The notes beneath the pieces were generated by a model. It saw nothing but the letters and a program-made list of their open reading frames with translations, was not told where the DNA came from and searched no databases. Below, in pieces: positions 7,636 through 15,507 of a stretch of 64,000 nt of DNA (position 1 is the first letter of the stretch; each line of letters begins with the position of its first letter). Source of the stretch: JACVRW01 sp963846505 (GTDB lineage Bacteria; Actinomycetota; Thermoleophilia; Solirubrobacterales; Thermoleophilaceae); the NCBI GenBank assembly GCA_963846505.1, contig CAWJWD010000007.1, forward strand, positions 186,001-250,000, read 5' to 3'. The position numbers and the translations under genes were made by a program.

Positions 7636-8250
7636 CTAGGCCGCGGCGCGGATCAGCTGTGCCAGCTGCTCGCGCGCGAAGGCCCACTGCTTGGCGGCGC
7701 TGCGGCTGCCGGGTTGCAGCACCGGCAGCAGTGCCAGCCCGCGCACGGTCCCGAGCGCCATCTGGATCAGCTGGTCGCGGCTCGGGTCGTCGACGTCCGC
7801 GGCGAACATCCGGCGACAGCAGGCGAGGGTGGCGGCGCTCAGCGCACGCTCGACGGGGGCGAGGCTGGCGCGCAGCTCCGGGTCCGTGCGCGCGGCCGCT
7901 GCGAGGTCGACCGAGGCGTGGAAGAGGGGGCCGGTGAACCAGCTCCAGAGCAGGTCGAGCGCCTGCTCGACGCGCTCGTCGCCGTCCGGCAGGTCCTCGA
8001 CCTCACCGCGGAACTGGTCCTCGCGCCGCTGCGCGAGCTCGGCGAGGGCGTCGGCCACCAGCGCCGGGCGGGTGCGGAAGTGGTGCAGGTGTGCGCCGCG
8101 CGAGACGCCGGCGCGATCGCAGACGCGGCCGGTGGTCGTGCCCTCGTAGCCGTACTCGACGAGGCAGTCGATGGCCGCGCCGAGCAGCGCCGCACGGGTG
8201 GTGGCGCGGCGCTCTTCCTGGGTGCGTCTGGTGGGGGTACCGGCTGCCAC
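7636..8250 (-). CDS. TetR-family transcriptional repressor, divergent from fadAB
   Basis: About 204 residues. The N-terminal TetR helix-turn-helix reads TRAALLGAAIDCLVEYGYEG then TGRVCDRAGVSRGAHLHHF, followed by an all-helical ligand-binding domain. I use the GTG at 8250. The upstream ATG at 8274 would put the start inside a 24-bp palindrome (8266-8289) that is the obvious operator. The divergent neighbour is the thiolase-FadB operon, so this is probably an acyl-CoA-responsive repressor of it, analogous to FadR/PsrA-type TetR proteins. The ligand is inference. Confidence 0.87.
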   Translation of the reverse strand: MAAGTPTRRTQEERRATTRAALLGAAIDCLVEYGYEGTTTGRVCDRAGVSRGAHLHHFRTRPALVADALAELAQRREDQFRGEVEDLPDGDERVEQALDLLWSWFTGPLFHASVDLAAAARTDPELRASLAPVERALSAATLACCRRMFAADVDDPSRDQLIQMALGTVRGLALLPVLQPGSRSAAKQWAFAREQLAQLIRAAA

Positions 8251-8265
8251 GCTGATCTGGCAAGA

Positions 8266-8289
8266 TACATGCATTCGTGAACGCATGTA
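8266..8289. promoter_or_regulatory. TetR operator controlling fadAB and the repressor
   Basis: A 24-bp imperfect palindrome, TACATGCATTCG / TGAACGCATGTA, has 10 of 12 half-site positions matching. It is centred between the divergent tetR and fadA starts. The thiolase Shine-Dalgarno (AAAAGGAG) follows directly. Confidence 0.65.
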
Positions 8290-8303
8290 AAAGGAGATAG
8301 GCC

Positions 8304-9521
8304 GTGGCAGCCACTGAGGCACTGGTATTCGACGCGGTCCGCACGCCGCGCGGCAAGGGCAAGATCAACGGGTCGCTGCACACGACCAAGCCGGTCGACC
8401 TCGTGGTCGGGCTGATGCACGAGATGCTCGCCCGTCACAACGGCTTCGACCCCAACGTCGTCGACGACGTCGTGCTCGGCTGCGTCTCGCCGGTCGGCGA
8501 TCAAGGCGGCGACATCGCCAAGACCGCCGCGATCAAGGCCGGCCTGCCCGACACCGTCGCAGGCGTCCAGCTCAACCGCTTCTGCGCCTCCGGCCTCGAG
8601 GCCGTGAACATCGCCGCGCAGAAGGTCGCCTCGGGCTGGGAGGACATGGTCTTCGCCGGCGGCGTCGAGTCGATGTCGCGCGTGCCGATGGGCTCCGACG
8701 GCGGCGCCTGGGCGATGGACCCCGAGACCAACTACGACACGTCCTTCATCCCGCAGGGGATCGGCGCTGACCTGATCGCGACGATCGAGGAGTTCAGCCG
8801 CGAGGACGTCGATGCCTACGCCGCCCGCTCGCAGGAGCGCGCCGCGACCGCGCGCGAGGAGGGCCGCTTCTCCAAGTCGGTCGTGCCGGTGCTCGACATC
8901 AACGACCAGGTCGTGCTCGACCACGACGAGTTCATCCGGCCCGGCACCACCGTCGAGACGCTCGGCGGCTTGAAGCCGTCGTTCGCGGCGATGGGCGACA
9001 TGGGCGGCTTCGACGCCGTCGCGCTGCAGAAGTACCACTGGGTCGAGCAGATCGACCACGTGCACACGCCCGGCAACTCGTCGGGCATCGTCGACGGCGC
9101 CTCGCTGGTCGCGATCGGCAACGAGAAGACCGGCGACGAGCTCGGCCTGCGCGCGCGGGCGCGCATCCTCGCCACCGCCGTCTCGGGCGCGGACCCGACG
9201 ATCATGCTCACCGGCCCGGCGCCGGCGTCCAAGAAGGCGCTCGCCAAGGCCGGCCTGACCGTCGACGACCTCGACCTGGTCGAGATCAACGAGGCCTTCG
9301 CCGCGGTCGTGCTGCGCTTCGTGCGCGACATGGAGCTCGACCTGGAGAAGGTCAACGTCAACGGCGGCGCGATCGCGATGGGCCACCCGCTCGGCGCGAC
9401 CGGGGGCATGATCCTCGGCACGCTCGTGGACGAGCTCGAGCGCCAGGACAAGCGCTACGGCCTGGCCACCCTCTGCGTCGGCGGCGGGATGGGCATCGCC
9501 ACCGTCGTCGAGCGCGTCTAG
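8304..9521 (+). CDS. fadA: Acetyl-CoA C-acyltransferase (thiolase)
   Basis: A 405-residue thiolase with the acyl-accepting Cys94 (NRFCASGLEAV), His361 (AMGHPLGATGG) and the second active-site Cys391 (CVGGGMG), plus NEAFAAV. It cleaves 3-ketoacyl-CoA with CoA as the last step of beta-oxidation, in the cytoplasm. A good Shine-Dalgarno (AAAAGGAGAT) precedes the GTG start. The FadB-like gene follows after 28 bp, giving a two-gene operon for the alpha/beta trifunctional complex. Confidence 0.93.
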   Translation: MAATEALVFDAVRTPRGKGKINGSLHTTKPVDLVVGLMHEMLARHNGFDPNVVDDVVLGCVSPVGDQGGDIAKTAAIKAGLPDTVAGVQLNRFCASGLEAVNIAAQKVASGWEDMVFAGGVESMSRVPMGSDGGAWAMDPETNYDTSFIPQGIGADLIATIEEFSREDVDAYAARSQERAATAREEGRFSKSVVPVLDINDQVVLDHDEFIRPGTTVETLGGLKPSFAAMGDMGGFDAVALQKYHWVEQIDHVHTPGNSSGIVDGASLVAIGNEKTGDELGLRARARILATAVSGADPTIMLTGPAPASKKALAKAGLTVDDLDLVEINEAFAAVVLRFVRDMELDLEKVNVNGGAIAMGHPLGATGGMILGTLVDELERQDKRYGLATLCVGGGMGIATVVERV

Positions 9522-9549
9522 AGCAGCGGATCGAACAAGGAGACCACCG

Positions 9550-11742
9550 ATGACCGAGAACGACACGATCCGCTGGGAGCGCGGCGACGACGGTGTCGTC
9601 GTGCTGACCCTCGACGACCCCAACCAGTCGGCGAACACGATGAACGAGGCCTTCGTGCGCTCGATGGAGCGCACGATCGAGCGCCTCGAGGCCGAGAAGG
9701 ACGAGATCGCGGGCGTCGTGATCACCTCCGGCAAGAGCACGTTCTTCGCCGGCGGGGACCTCAACGACCTGATCAAGGTGCGCAAGGAGCAGGCGGCCGA
9801 GTTCGCCGACGGGCTGCGCCTGATCAAGGGCCAGCTGCGGCGCCTGGAGACGCTCGGCAAGCCGGTCGTGGCCGCGATCAACGGCGCCGCGCTCGGCGGC
9901 GGGCTGGAGATCTGCCTCGCCTGCCACCACCGCGTCGCCGTGGACGACTCGAAGGTGCAGCTCGGCTTCCCCGAGGTGCAGCTCGGTCTGCTGCCGGGCG
10001 CCGGCGGCGTCGTGCGCAGCGTGCGCATGGTCGGCATCGTGGACGCGCTGATGCAGCTGCTGATGCAGGGCAAGCGCCACCGCCCGGCCAAGGCCAAGGA
10101 GATCGGCATCCTCGACGAGATCGTCGCCACGCGCGACGACCTGGTCCCCGCCGCCAAGGCCTGGATCGCGGCCAACCCCGAGGCCAAGCAGCCCTGGGAC
10201 GAGCCCGGCTACAAGATTCCGGGCGGCACGCCGTCGAACCCGAAGTTCGCGATGAACCTGCCGGCGTTCCCGTCCAACCTGCGCAAGCAGATCAAGGGCG
10301 CGAACTACCCGGCGCCGAAGGCGATCATGGCCGCGGCGGTCGAGGGCTCGCAGGTCGACTTCGACAGCGCGATCGAGATCGAGGGGCGCTACTTCGTCAA
10401 CCTCGCGATCGGCCAGGTCTCGAAGAACATGATCCAGGCGTTCTTCTTCGACCTGCAGCAGGTCAACGGCGACCGCGGCCGGCCGGCCGACGTGGAGCCC
10501 TTCGCGGCGAAGAAGGTCGTGGTGCTCGGTGCCGGCATGATGGGCGCCGGGATCGCCTACGTGTGCGCGAAGGCGGGCATCGAGGTCGTGCTCAAGGACG
10601 TCGACCAGGCGGCCGCCGAGCGCGGCAAGGCCTACTCCGAGAGCCTCGTCAAGAAGGCCGTCGAGCGCGGACGCTCGACGCAGGAGAAGGCCGACGCGCT
10701 GCTGGCGCGCATCACCCCGACCACCGACCCGGCCGCCGCGGCCGGGGCGGACCTGGTGATCGAGGCCGTGTTCGAGGACCCGGCCGTCAAGGCGCAGGTC
10801 TTCGCCGAGATCGAGCCGCACCTCGCCGAGGGCGCGCTGCTGGGGTCCAACACCTCGACGCTGCCGATCACCCAGCTGGCCGAGGGCGTGTCGCGGCCGG
10901 CGGACTTCATCGGACTGCACTTCTTCAGCCCGGTGGACAAGATGCCGCTGCTGGAGATCATCAAGGGCGAGGGGACCTCGGACGAGACCGTCTACCGCGC
11001 GCTCGACGTGGCCAAGCAGATCAAGAAGACGCCGATCGTCGTCAACGACAGCCGCGGCTTCTTCACCAGCCGCGTGATCGGCACCTTCATCAACGAGGGC
11101 ATCGCGATGCTGGCCGAGGGCGTGCCCGCGCCGTCGATCGAGCAGGCGTCCTCGCAGGCCGGCTACCCGGCTCCGCTGCTGCAGCTCTCCGACGAGCTGA
11201 ACCTCAACCTGATGCGCAAGATCCGCGATGCCACGCGCGCCGCGGTCGAGGCCGAGGGCGGCACCTGGGAGGGGCACGGCGCGGAGAAGGTCGTGGACCG
11301 CATGCTCGAGCTGGAGCGCGGCGGCAAGCTCGCCGGCGCCGGCTTCTACGACTACGAGGACGGCAAGCGCGCCGGGCTCTGGAAGGGCCTCGCCGAGACC
11401 TTCGGCGGCGGGGGCGGCGAGATCCCGCCGTTCGAGGACCTCAAGGAGCGCATGATGTTCATCGAGTCGATCGAGACCGTGAAGTGCCTCGACGAGGGCG
11501 TGATCGAGTCGGTCGCCGACGCGAACATCGGCTCGATCTTCGGCATCGGCTTCCCCGGCTGGACCGGCGGCGTGCTCCAGTACGTCAACGGCTACGAGGG
11601 CGGCCTGGCCGGTTTCGTCGCCCGCGCCCGCGAGCTGGCCGCGACCTACGGCCCGCGCTTCGAGCCGCCGGCCTCGCTGGTCGAGAAGGCCGAGCGCGGC
11701 GAGACCTACGCCGACGAGGCCGCCGAGCTCGTCGCTTCGTAG
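9550..11742 (+). CDS. fadB: 3-hydroxyacyl-CoA dehydrogenase / enoyl-CoA hydratase, bifunctional alpha subunit
   Basis: A 730-residue FadB/FadJ-type protein. Residues about 1-200 are a crotonase domain (FFAGGDLNDL, oxyanion-hole AALGGGLEICLACHHR, PEVQLGLLPGAGG). From residue 321 comes the NAD-binding motif VVLGAGMMGAGIAYV, then the hydroxyacyl dehydrogenase catalytic HFFSPVDKMPLLEI (His about 457) and two C-terminal dehydrogenase repeats (NDSRGFFTSRVIG, NIGSIFGIGFPGWTGG). It hydrates trans-enoyl-CoA and oxidises the L-3-hydroxy product, handing it to the thiolase upstream. Confidence 0.93.
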   Translation: MTENDTIRWERGDDGVVVLTLDDPNQSANTMNEAFVRSMERTIERLEAEKDEIAGVVITSGKSTFFAGGDLNDLIKVRKEQAAEFADGLRLIKGQLRRLETLGKPVVAAINGAALGGGLEICLACHHRVAVDDSKVQLGFPEVQLGLLPGAGGVVRSVRMVGIVDALMQLLMQGKRHRPAKAKEIGILDEIVATRDDLVPAAKAWIAANPEAKQPWDEPGYKIPGGTPSNPKFAMNLPAFPSNLRKQIKGANYPAPKAIMAAAVEGSQVDFDSAIEIEGRYFVNLAIGQVSKNMIQAFFFDLQQVNGDRGRPADVEPFAAKKVVVLGAGMMGAGIAYVCAKAGIEVVLKDVDQAAAERGKAYSESLVKKAVERGRSTQEKADALLARITPTTDPAAAAGADLVIEAVFEDPAVKAQVFAEIEPHLAEGALLGSNTSTLPITQLAEGVSRPADFIGLHFFSPVDKMPLLEIIKGEGTSDETVYRALDVAKQIKKTPIVVNDSRGFFTSRVIGTFINEGIAMLAEGVPAPSIEQASSQAGYPAPLLQLSDELNLNLMRKIRDATRAAVEAEGGTWEGHGAEKVVDRMLELERGGKLAGAGFYDYEDGKRAGLWKGLAETFGGGGGEIPPFEDLKERMMFIESIETVKCLDEGVIESVADANIGSIFGIGFPGWTGGVLQYVNGYEGGLAGFVARARELAATYGPRFEPPASLVEKAERGETYADEAAELVAS

Positions 11743-11794
11743 CGCCAGGCGGCGGTGGCGTGCCTTCGCCCGCCACCGCCGACCGACGGCAAGA

Positions 11795-11826
11795 GAACTT
11801 GCGTCAGGGAGACCTGACGCAAGTTC
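11795..11826 (+). terminator. Terminator of the fadAB operon
   Basis: A perfect 14-bp stem (11795-11808 with 11813-11826) has a GAGA loop and is followed by TTTCG. The stem contains the word ACTTGCGT, which recurs twice more downstream. Confidence 0.75.
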
Positions 11827-11876
11827 TTTCGCCAAAACTTGCGTTGTAGGTGGTCGAGGGCAAGAAGACTTGCGTC
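11797..11876. repeat. Short repeats of ACTTGCGT
   Basis: ACTTGCGT occurs in the terminator stem (both arms, opposite orientations), again at about 11837-11844 and at 11868-11875. The last copies fall in the reverse-strand fic-like fragment. Read on the minus strand, an approximately 18-base stretch beginning GACGCAAGT and ending TCTTGCC is present twice. The intergenic region 11743-12070 otherwise holds only the fic fragment. Confidence 0.5.
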
Positions 11877-12003
11877 GGGCGCTCACGTGGCAGCGGCGCC
11901 GGCAGGAACGCCTGTCCTTCGACCAGCTCGTGAGTCGCCGGGTCAGGCCCCGTGATGGGCACCAGTCGGCCAATGGGGCTGGCGCCTGCTGAGCTTGTCG
12001 ACG
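11830..12003 (-). pseudogene. N-terminal fragment of a Fic-family protein, reverse strand
   Basis: The minus strand reads SPIGRLVPITGPDPATHELV, then EGQAFLPAPLPRERP and FLPSTTYNA, then runs into unrelated residues and a stop. This matches the start of actinobacterial Fic proteins as I know them (GRLVPI, then FVPDPLP, then a TW/TY motif). No start codon is available upstream on that strand. It lies head-to-head with the forward-strand fic gene, which lacks exactly this part. This is either the inverted N-terminus of that gene or the remnant of a second, divergent fic. Confidence 0.55.
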
Positions 12004-12070
12004 CTAGACGTGGACGACCGTCAACGCGGCTACGGCCGCGCTCGCCCGCCTCGACGGGGCCGCTCGGCTC

Positions 12071-13000
12071 ATGAGCACGAGTGCGCTCGAGGGGACCTAC
12101 GCGCCGTTCGCGGACGTCCTGGCAGCCGACCGAGACGACGACGAGCACCTCACTCCCAACCTGCACGAGATCCTCAACTTCGAGACGGCGGCCGAGTTGG
12201 CGTTCGGATGGCCGGAAGATCGCCCCTTGACCATCGGACTGCTCGGAGAGCTCCAGGGTGCACTCGTGACCGGAACGGACGGGGAGCTGGGGGACGTCGG
12301 CGGACTGCGTGATCGGACCGTGGTGATCGGAGCGCCCGGACGGCGCCTCGAGGACGCCCGCTTCGTCCCGCCCCCGCCAGGCGACCAACTGCGTTCCGGC
12401 GTCGAGGAGCTGCTCTCGTGGGCGAATGATCCTCCTGGGTTTCCCACCGTCGTCCAGGCGGGCATGACCCACTACCAGTTCGAGTGCCTGCATCCGTTCT
12501 CGGACGGGAACGGTCGCATCGGGCGCCTGCTGGTGATCGTGCAGTTGCTGCGTGGAGCCGTGATCCACGAGCCGCTGCTGGTCGTCTCGCCGTGGTTCGA
12601 GGCTCGTCGCGAGCATTACCAGGATGCGTTGCTGAAGCTGAGCTGCAGTGGCGACTGGGATGGCTGGATCGCCTTCTTCGCCGAAGGAGTGGCGGCCTCG
12701 GCGGCCGAGTCCCAGGCAACGGTCGAGCGGCTGATGGAGTTGCAGGGCGAGCTGCGCAGGCGGGTGCAGGCGGCGGGCAAGCGCGGGGTGGCCGAACGGT
12801 TGGCGGGCGACCTCGTCGGACAGCCGTACGTCAGCAGGCCCGACGTCGCCAGGCGCTACGAGGTGTCGGGCCAGGGAGCGACCAACGCGTTGCGGACGCT
12901 GGAGGCGCTCGGGATCCTGGAGGGGACGACGCTGCGCACCTCGCGGGGCGCGCAGACGTACCGGGCGCCGCTCGTGCTCGAGGCGTTCTTCTCCGGCTGA
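12071..13000 (+). CDS. Fic-family protein (AMP/phosphate transferase), N-terminally truncated
   Basis: The 309-residue frame carries the complete catalytic motif HPFSDGNGRIGR at residues 141-152 and an inhibitory-helix motif near the N-terminus (T3 to G8, TSALEG). A C-terminal winged-helix-like segment (YVSRPDVARRYEVSGQGATN) follows. Fic enzymes transfer AMP from ATP to a hydroxyl side chain. Upstream in the same frame, back to a TAG at 12005, is TWTTVNAATAALARLDGAAR, clearly Fic sequence but without a start codon. The usual approximately 15 residues between that helix and the inhibitory motif are missing. Translation probably starts at the ATG at 12071, with no strong Shine-Dalgarno, so activity is uncertain. 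Confidence 0.8.
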   Translation: MSTSALEGTYAPFADVLAADRDDDEHLTPNLHEILNFETAAELAFGWPEDRPLTIGLLGELQGALVTGTDGELGDVGGLRDRTVVIGAPGRRLEDARFVPPPPGDQLRSGVEELLSWANDPPGFPTVVQAGMTHYQFECLHPFSDGNGRIGRLLVIVQLLRGAVIHEPLLVVSPWFEARREHYQDALLKLSCSGDWDGWIAFFAEGVAASAAESQATVERLMELQGELRRRVQAAGKRGVAERLAGDLVGQPYVSRPDVARRYEVSGQGATNALRTLEALGILEGTTLRTSRGAQTYRAPLVLEAFFSG

Positions 13001-13023
13001 CGGAGCAATCGGTCAAAGGTGCG

Positions 13024-13053
13024 GCGGGGGGCCTCTGCGGGAAGGCCCCCCGC
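13024..13053. terminator. Strong hairpin terminator between convergent genes
   Basis: A perfect 11-bp stem, GCGGGGGGCCT with AGGCCCCCCGC, has an 8-base loop. It lies 24 bp after the fic stop and 50 bp before the end of the convergent secreted-protein gene, so it can serve both. Confidence 0.7.
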
Positions 13054-13103
13054 CTAGATCGCGGCGTCGTCCACTGCCACCGCGACCCGAGTCGGCGATA
13101 CGC

Positions 13104-13679
13104 CTAGGAGCCGGCTCCGCTGTCAGGGTCGTCGCCGTCTCCCTCGTCCCTCGCATTCGCCGACACGCATTTGCCGAACGCGTTCTTGTCGTTGCCGTTC
13201 GTGCCGTACTTGTCCGCGAACGCCTGCTCGCCGATGGCGTCGCGCTCGGTCTGGCAGTCGGTCGCCGCGTTTCTGCCGTCGGCGATCTCTTGCTTGTCCT
13301 CGCGATCCTCGTCGGCCTTCTCCTGCTTGGCCTTGGCCGAGACGCACTTGCCGAAGGCGTTCCGCTCGTTGGCGTTGGTGCCGTACTTGCCGGCGAACGC
13401 CGCGGCGTCGGTGGCGCGCTCGGCGCGGCAGTCGCGCGCTGCGGTACGCCTTGCGGCGCGGCGCTCGGCGGCCTCCTGCTTGGCACGCGTGGAGACGCAG
13501 GCGCCGAAGTTGCGGTACTTCTCCGCGAAGGCCGCCTTGGAGGCGTCGGTCGTGCCCCGCTCGAGCTTGCATTCCTTCGCGGCGTTTCGCTTGTCCTGCT
13601 TGGTCGGCTTGGCGCTGGCCGTCGCCGGCAGCGCCAGCGCGGCGAGCAGCGCGAGCGCCAGCGTCGCGTTCCTGTGCAT
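13104..13679 (-). CDS. Secreted protein with three Cys-pair repeats
   Basis: A 191-residue protein with a signal peptide (residues 1-23, ending ALPATASA). The mature part is three tandem units of about 45 residues: a Cys followed by xxER, then AFAxKY, then a Cys in the form GKCVSxxAK. The first unit is divergent (NFGACVSTRAKQE); the second and third share KYGTNxNxxNAFGKCVS. Each unit has two cysteines, suggesting one disulfide per unit. The segments between repeats are highly charged. I know no function. It diverges from the sigma/anti-sigma fusion gene with about 150 bp between, including a short CGTGGT/ACCACG inverted repeat at 13692-13710. Confidence 0.75.
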   Translation of the reverse strand: MHRNATLALALLAALALPATASAKPTKQDKRNAAKECKLERGTTDASKAAFAEKYRNFGACVSTRAKQEAAERRAARRTAARDCRAERATDAAAFAGKYGTNANERNAFGKCVSAKAKQEKADEDREDKQEIADGRNAATDCQTERDAIGEQAFADKYGTNGNDKNAFGKCVSANARDEGDGDDPDSGAGS

Positions 13680-13835
13680 GTGACTTCCCCTCGTGGTCGA
13701 TTCCACCACGGCCTGAAACGCGGCGGCTGGCCCGAAGTTGGCGAGTTGCGAGGGCGCTTCTCCCGAACCTTCGGCCAGCGTTCGCGTTGCAGGGGACATG
13801 AGGCGTGCGTGCCGCGCCGATACGGCGGGTAGAAC

Positions 13836-15416
13836 ATGCACGGGATGGAATCGCTCTCGATCCCTGCGCGGAGGTCGCGACCAGCGCTGCTGGGGTCTCG
13901 TCGCCTGCTCGCGCTCGCCGGGGACGAGCGCCTGGTGGAGCAGATACGGCGCGGCAACGAAGCTGCCTTCGAGGTCGTCTTCGAGCGCTACGGCGCGCCG
14001 ATCCTCGGCTTCTGCCGGCATTTGCTCGGCTCGCGCGAGGAGGCCGAGGACGCCGTCCAGCACGCCTTCGCGGCCGCTCACCGGCAGCTGCTGCGCGACG
14101 AGCGGCCGATCGAGCTCAAGCCGTGGCTGTATGCGATCGCCCGCAACCGCTGCCTGTCGCTGTTGCGCGCGAGGCGAGCCGAGCCGGCGCCGCTGGACGG
14201 GCTCGCGACCGACGGGCTCTCGGAGCAGGTCGAGCGCCGCGCGAATCTGCGCGAACTGCTGCGCGACGTCGCCGAGCTGCCGTTCGAGCAGCGCGCGGCT
14301 CTGCTGCTGGCGGAGCTCGGCGACCTCTCGCACGCCCAGATCGCAACGGTGCTCGAATGCGAGGAGGCGCGGGTGAAGGCGCTCGTCTACCGGGCGCGCA
14401 GCGGGCTGATCGCACGCCGCGACGCGCGGGCGCTGCCGTGCGGGCAGGTCCGCGAGCAGCTGGCCACGCTGCGGGGCGGCGCGCTGCGGCGGCTCGAGCT
14501 GAAGCATCACCTGCGCGCGTGTCCCGGCTGCCGCGAGTACCGCGCGGAGGTCAAGCGCCAGCGCCGACTGCTCGGCGCGGCCCTGCCGGTGGCACCGTCG
14601 CTCGGCCTGAAGGCGAGCGTCCTCGGCGCGATCGGCCTCGGTGGCGGGTCGGCCGGGGGAGGGGGCGGCGCGCTGATCGCAGGCATCGAGGCCGCGCTGT
14701 CGTCGCTGGGTGGTGCGACCGCGGCGAAGACGGCGGTCGTGGTCATCGCCGCGACGGGCGCGGCGGTCGGCGGCGGGACGGCCGTGGAGCGGGTGGTCGA
14801 CGCGGGTGGGTCGCCTGCTGCGGTGTCGCCAAGCGCGCAGCAGCAGGCGGCATTGGGTGCCGCCGGCTCTGCCGGTGCGCATGCGCAGATCGAGCGCTCG
14901 GCGACCGCCCTCGCCACGCCGGCTCGTCCCGCCGCTGGGCCCGGCGGCTCCGGACGCCACGAGCCGCCGGGGCTCGCGAAGCGCGACACGACGGCCGCGA
15001 CGGCCGCGATCCCGGCTGGGCGAGGCAGGGCCGACGGTCTTGCGCGAGGTCGGAGCGGGCAGGCGGCGCAGCCCGGGGTGGGCGGCGCGAAGCGGCTCGG
15101 CGAGCCGCCCGGCCAGGCGAAGGCGAAGTCCGGTGGAGCGAAGGCGACGCCTGGCGAGATCGGGGCGAAGCCTGGTGGAGCTGGTGGGGCGAAGGCGAAG
15201 CGCGACAGGACGACGCTCGGTCGGGACGTCGCGAAGGCGACGCCGGTCGAGCGCGGACGGTCCGCCAAGCCCGCTCCGCGGAGGCCAGCTCGCGAGGCCC
15301 AGGACGACGCGAAATCGAGTCCGCAGACCTCCGGTCGATCGCAGCCGCCCACGGCCGCGCCCGGCCGGTCGGGCAGTGCGCCCGGCCAGCCGCACGACGT
15401 GCCCGCGCAGCCCTAG
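13836..15416 (+). CDS. ECF sigma factor fused to a zinc-finger anti-sigma-like domain and a low-complexity tail
   Basis: A 526-residue protein. Residues about 30-105 are sigma region 2 (GNEAAFEVVFERYGAPILGF, then REEAEDAVQHAF). Residues about 140-195 are region 4 (FEQRAALLLAELGDLSHAQI). At about 224-232 a ZAS-type zinc motif HxxxCxxC (HLRACPGC) is preceded by CGQVREQLATLRGGALRR, as in anti-sigma factors. A hydrophobic segment (AAKTAVVVIAATGAAV, about 290-305) follows, then roughly 200 residues of Ala/Gly/Lys/Pro-rich sequence. Sigma and anti-sigma normally sit on separate chains, so here autoinhibition may be intramolecular. ATG at 13845 is an alternative start. Confidence 0.8.
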   Translation: MHGMESLSIPARRSRPALLGSRRLLALAGDERLVEQIRRGNEAAFEVVFERYGAPILGFCRHLLGSREEAEDAVQHAFAAAHRQLLRDERPIELKPWLYAIARNRCLSLLRARRAEPAPLDGLATDGLSEQVERRANLRELLRDVAELPFEQRAALLLAELGDLSHAQIATVLECEEARVKALVYRARSGLIARRDARALPCGQVREQLATLRGGALRRLELKHHLRACPGCREYRAEVKRQRRLLGAALPVAPSLGLKASVLGAIGLGGGSAGGGGGALIAGIEAALSSLGGATAAKTAVVVIAATGAAVGGGTAVERVVDAGGSPAAVSPSAQQQAALGAAGSAGAHAQIERSATALATPARPAAGPGGSGRHEPPGLAKRDTTAATAAIPAGRGRADGLARGRSGQAAQPGVGGAKRLGEPPGQAKAKSGGAKATPGEIGAKPGGAGGAKAKRDRTTLGRDVAKATPVERGRSAKPAPRRPAREAQDDAKSSPQTSGRSQPPTAAPGRSGSAPGQPHDVPAQP

Positions 15417-15477
15417 GTCGCTCGCTACTCGCCGACCGTCGTGCGACCCGGTGGGAGCGCGAGGTCCGGTCTGTTGC

Positions 15478-15507
15478 TTACCGTGGTATAAATTTATACG
15501 TCGGTAA
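15478..15507. promoter_or_regulatory. Operator of the fatty-acid operon TetR
   Basis: The outer arms TTACCG (15478-15483) and CGGTAA (15502-15507) are perfectly inverted around a perfect 12-bp palindrome TATAAATTTATA (15487-15498). This AT-rich symmetrical site in GC-rich DNA overlaps the first base of the tetR start codon, so bound repressor would block its own operon. Confidence 0.7.

Noticed and set aside
9358..11973. An 871-codon minus-strand open frame opposite fadB
   Set aside because: No recognisable motif; the plus strand encodes a textbook FadB.
11995..12312. A TTG-started frame ahead of fic in frame 1
   Set aside because: Gives Arg-rich nonsense; Fic homology lies in frame 2.
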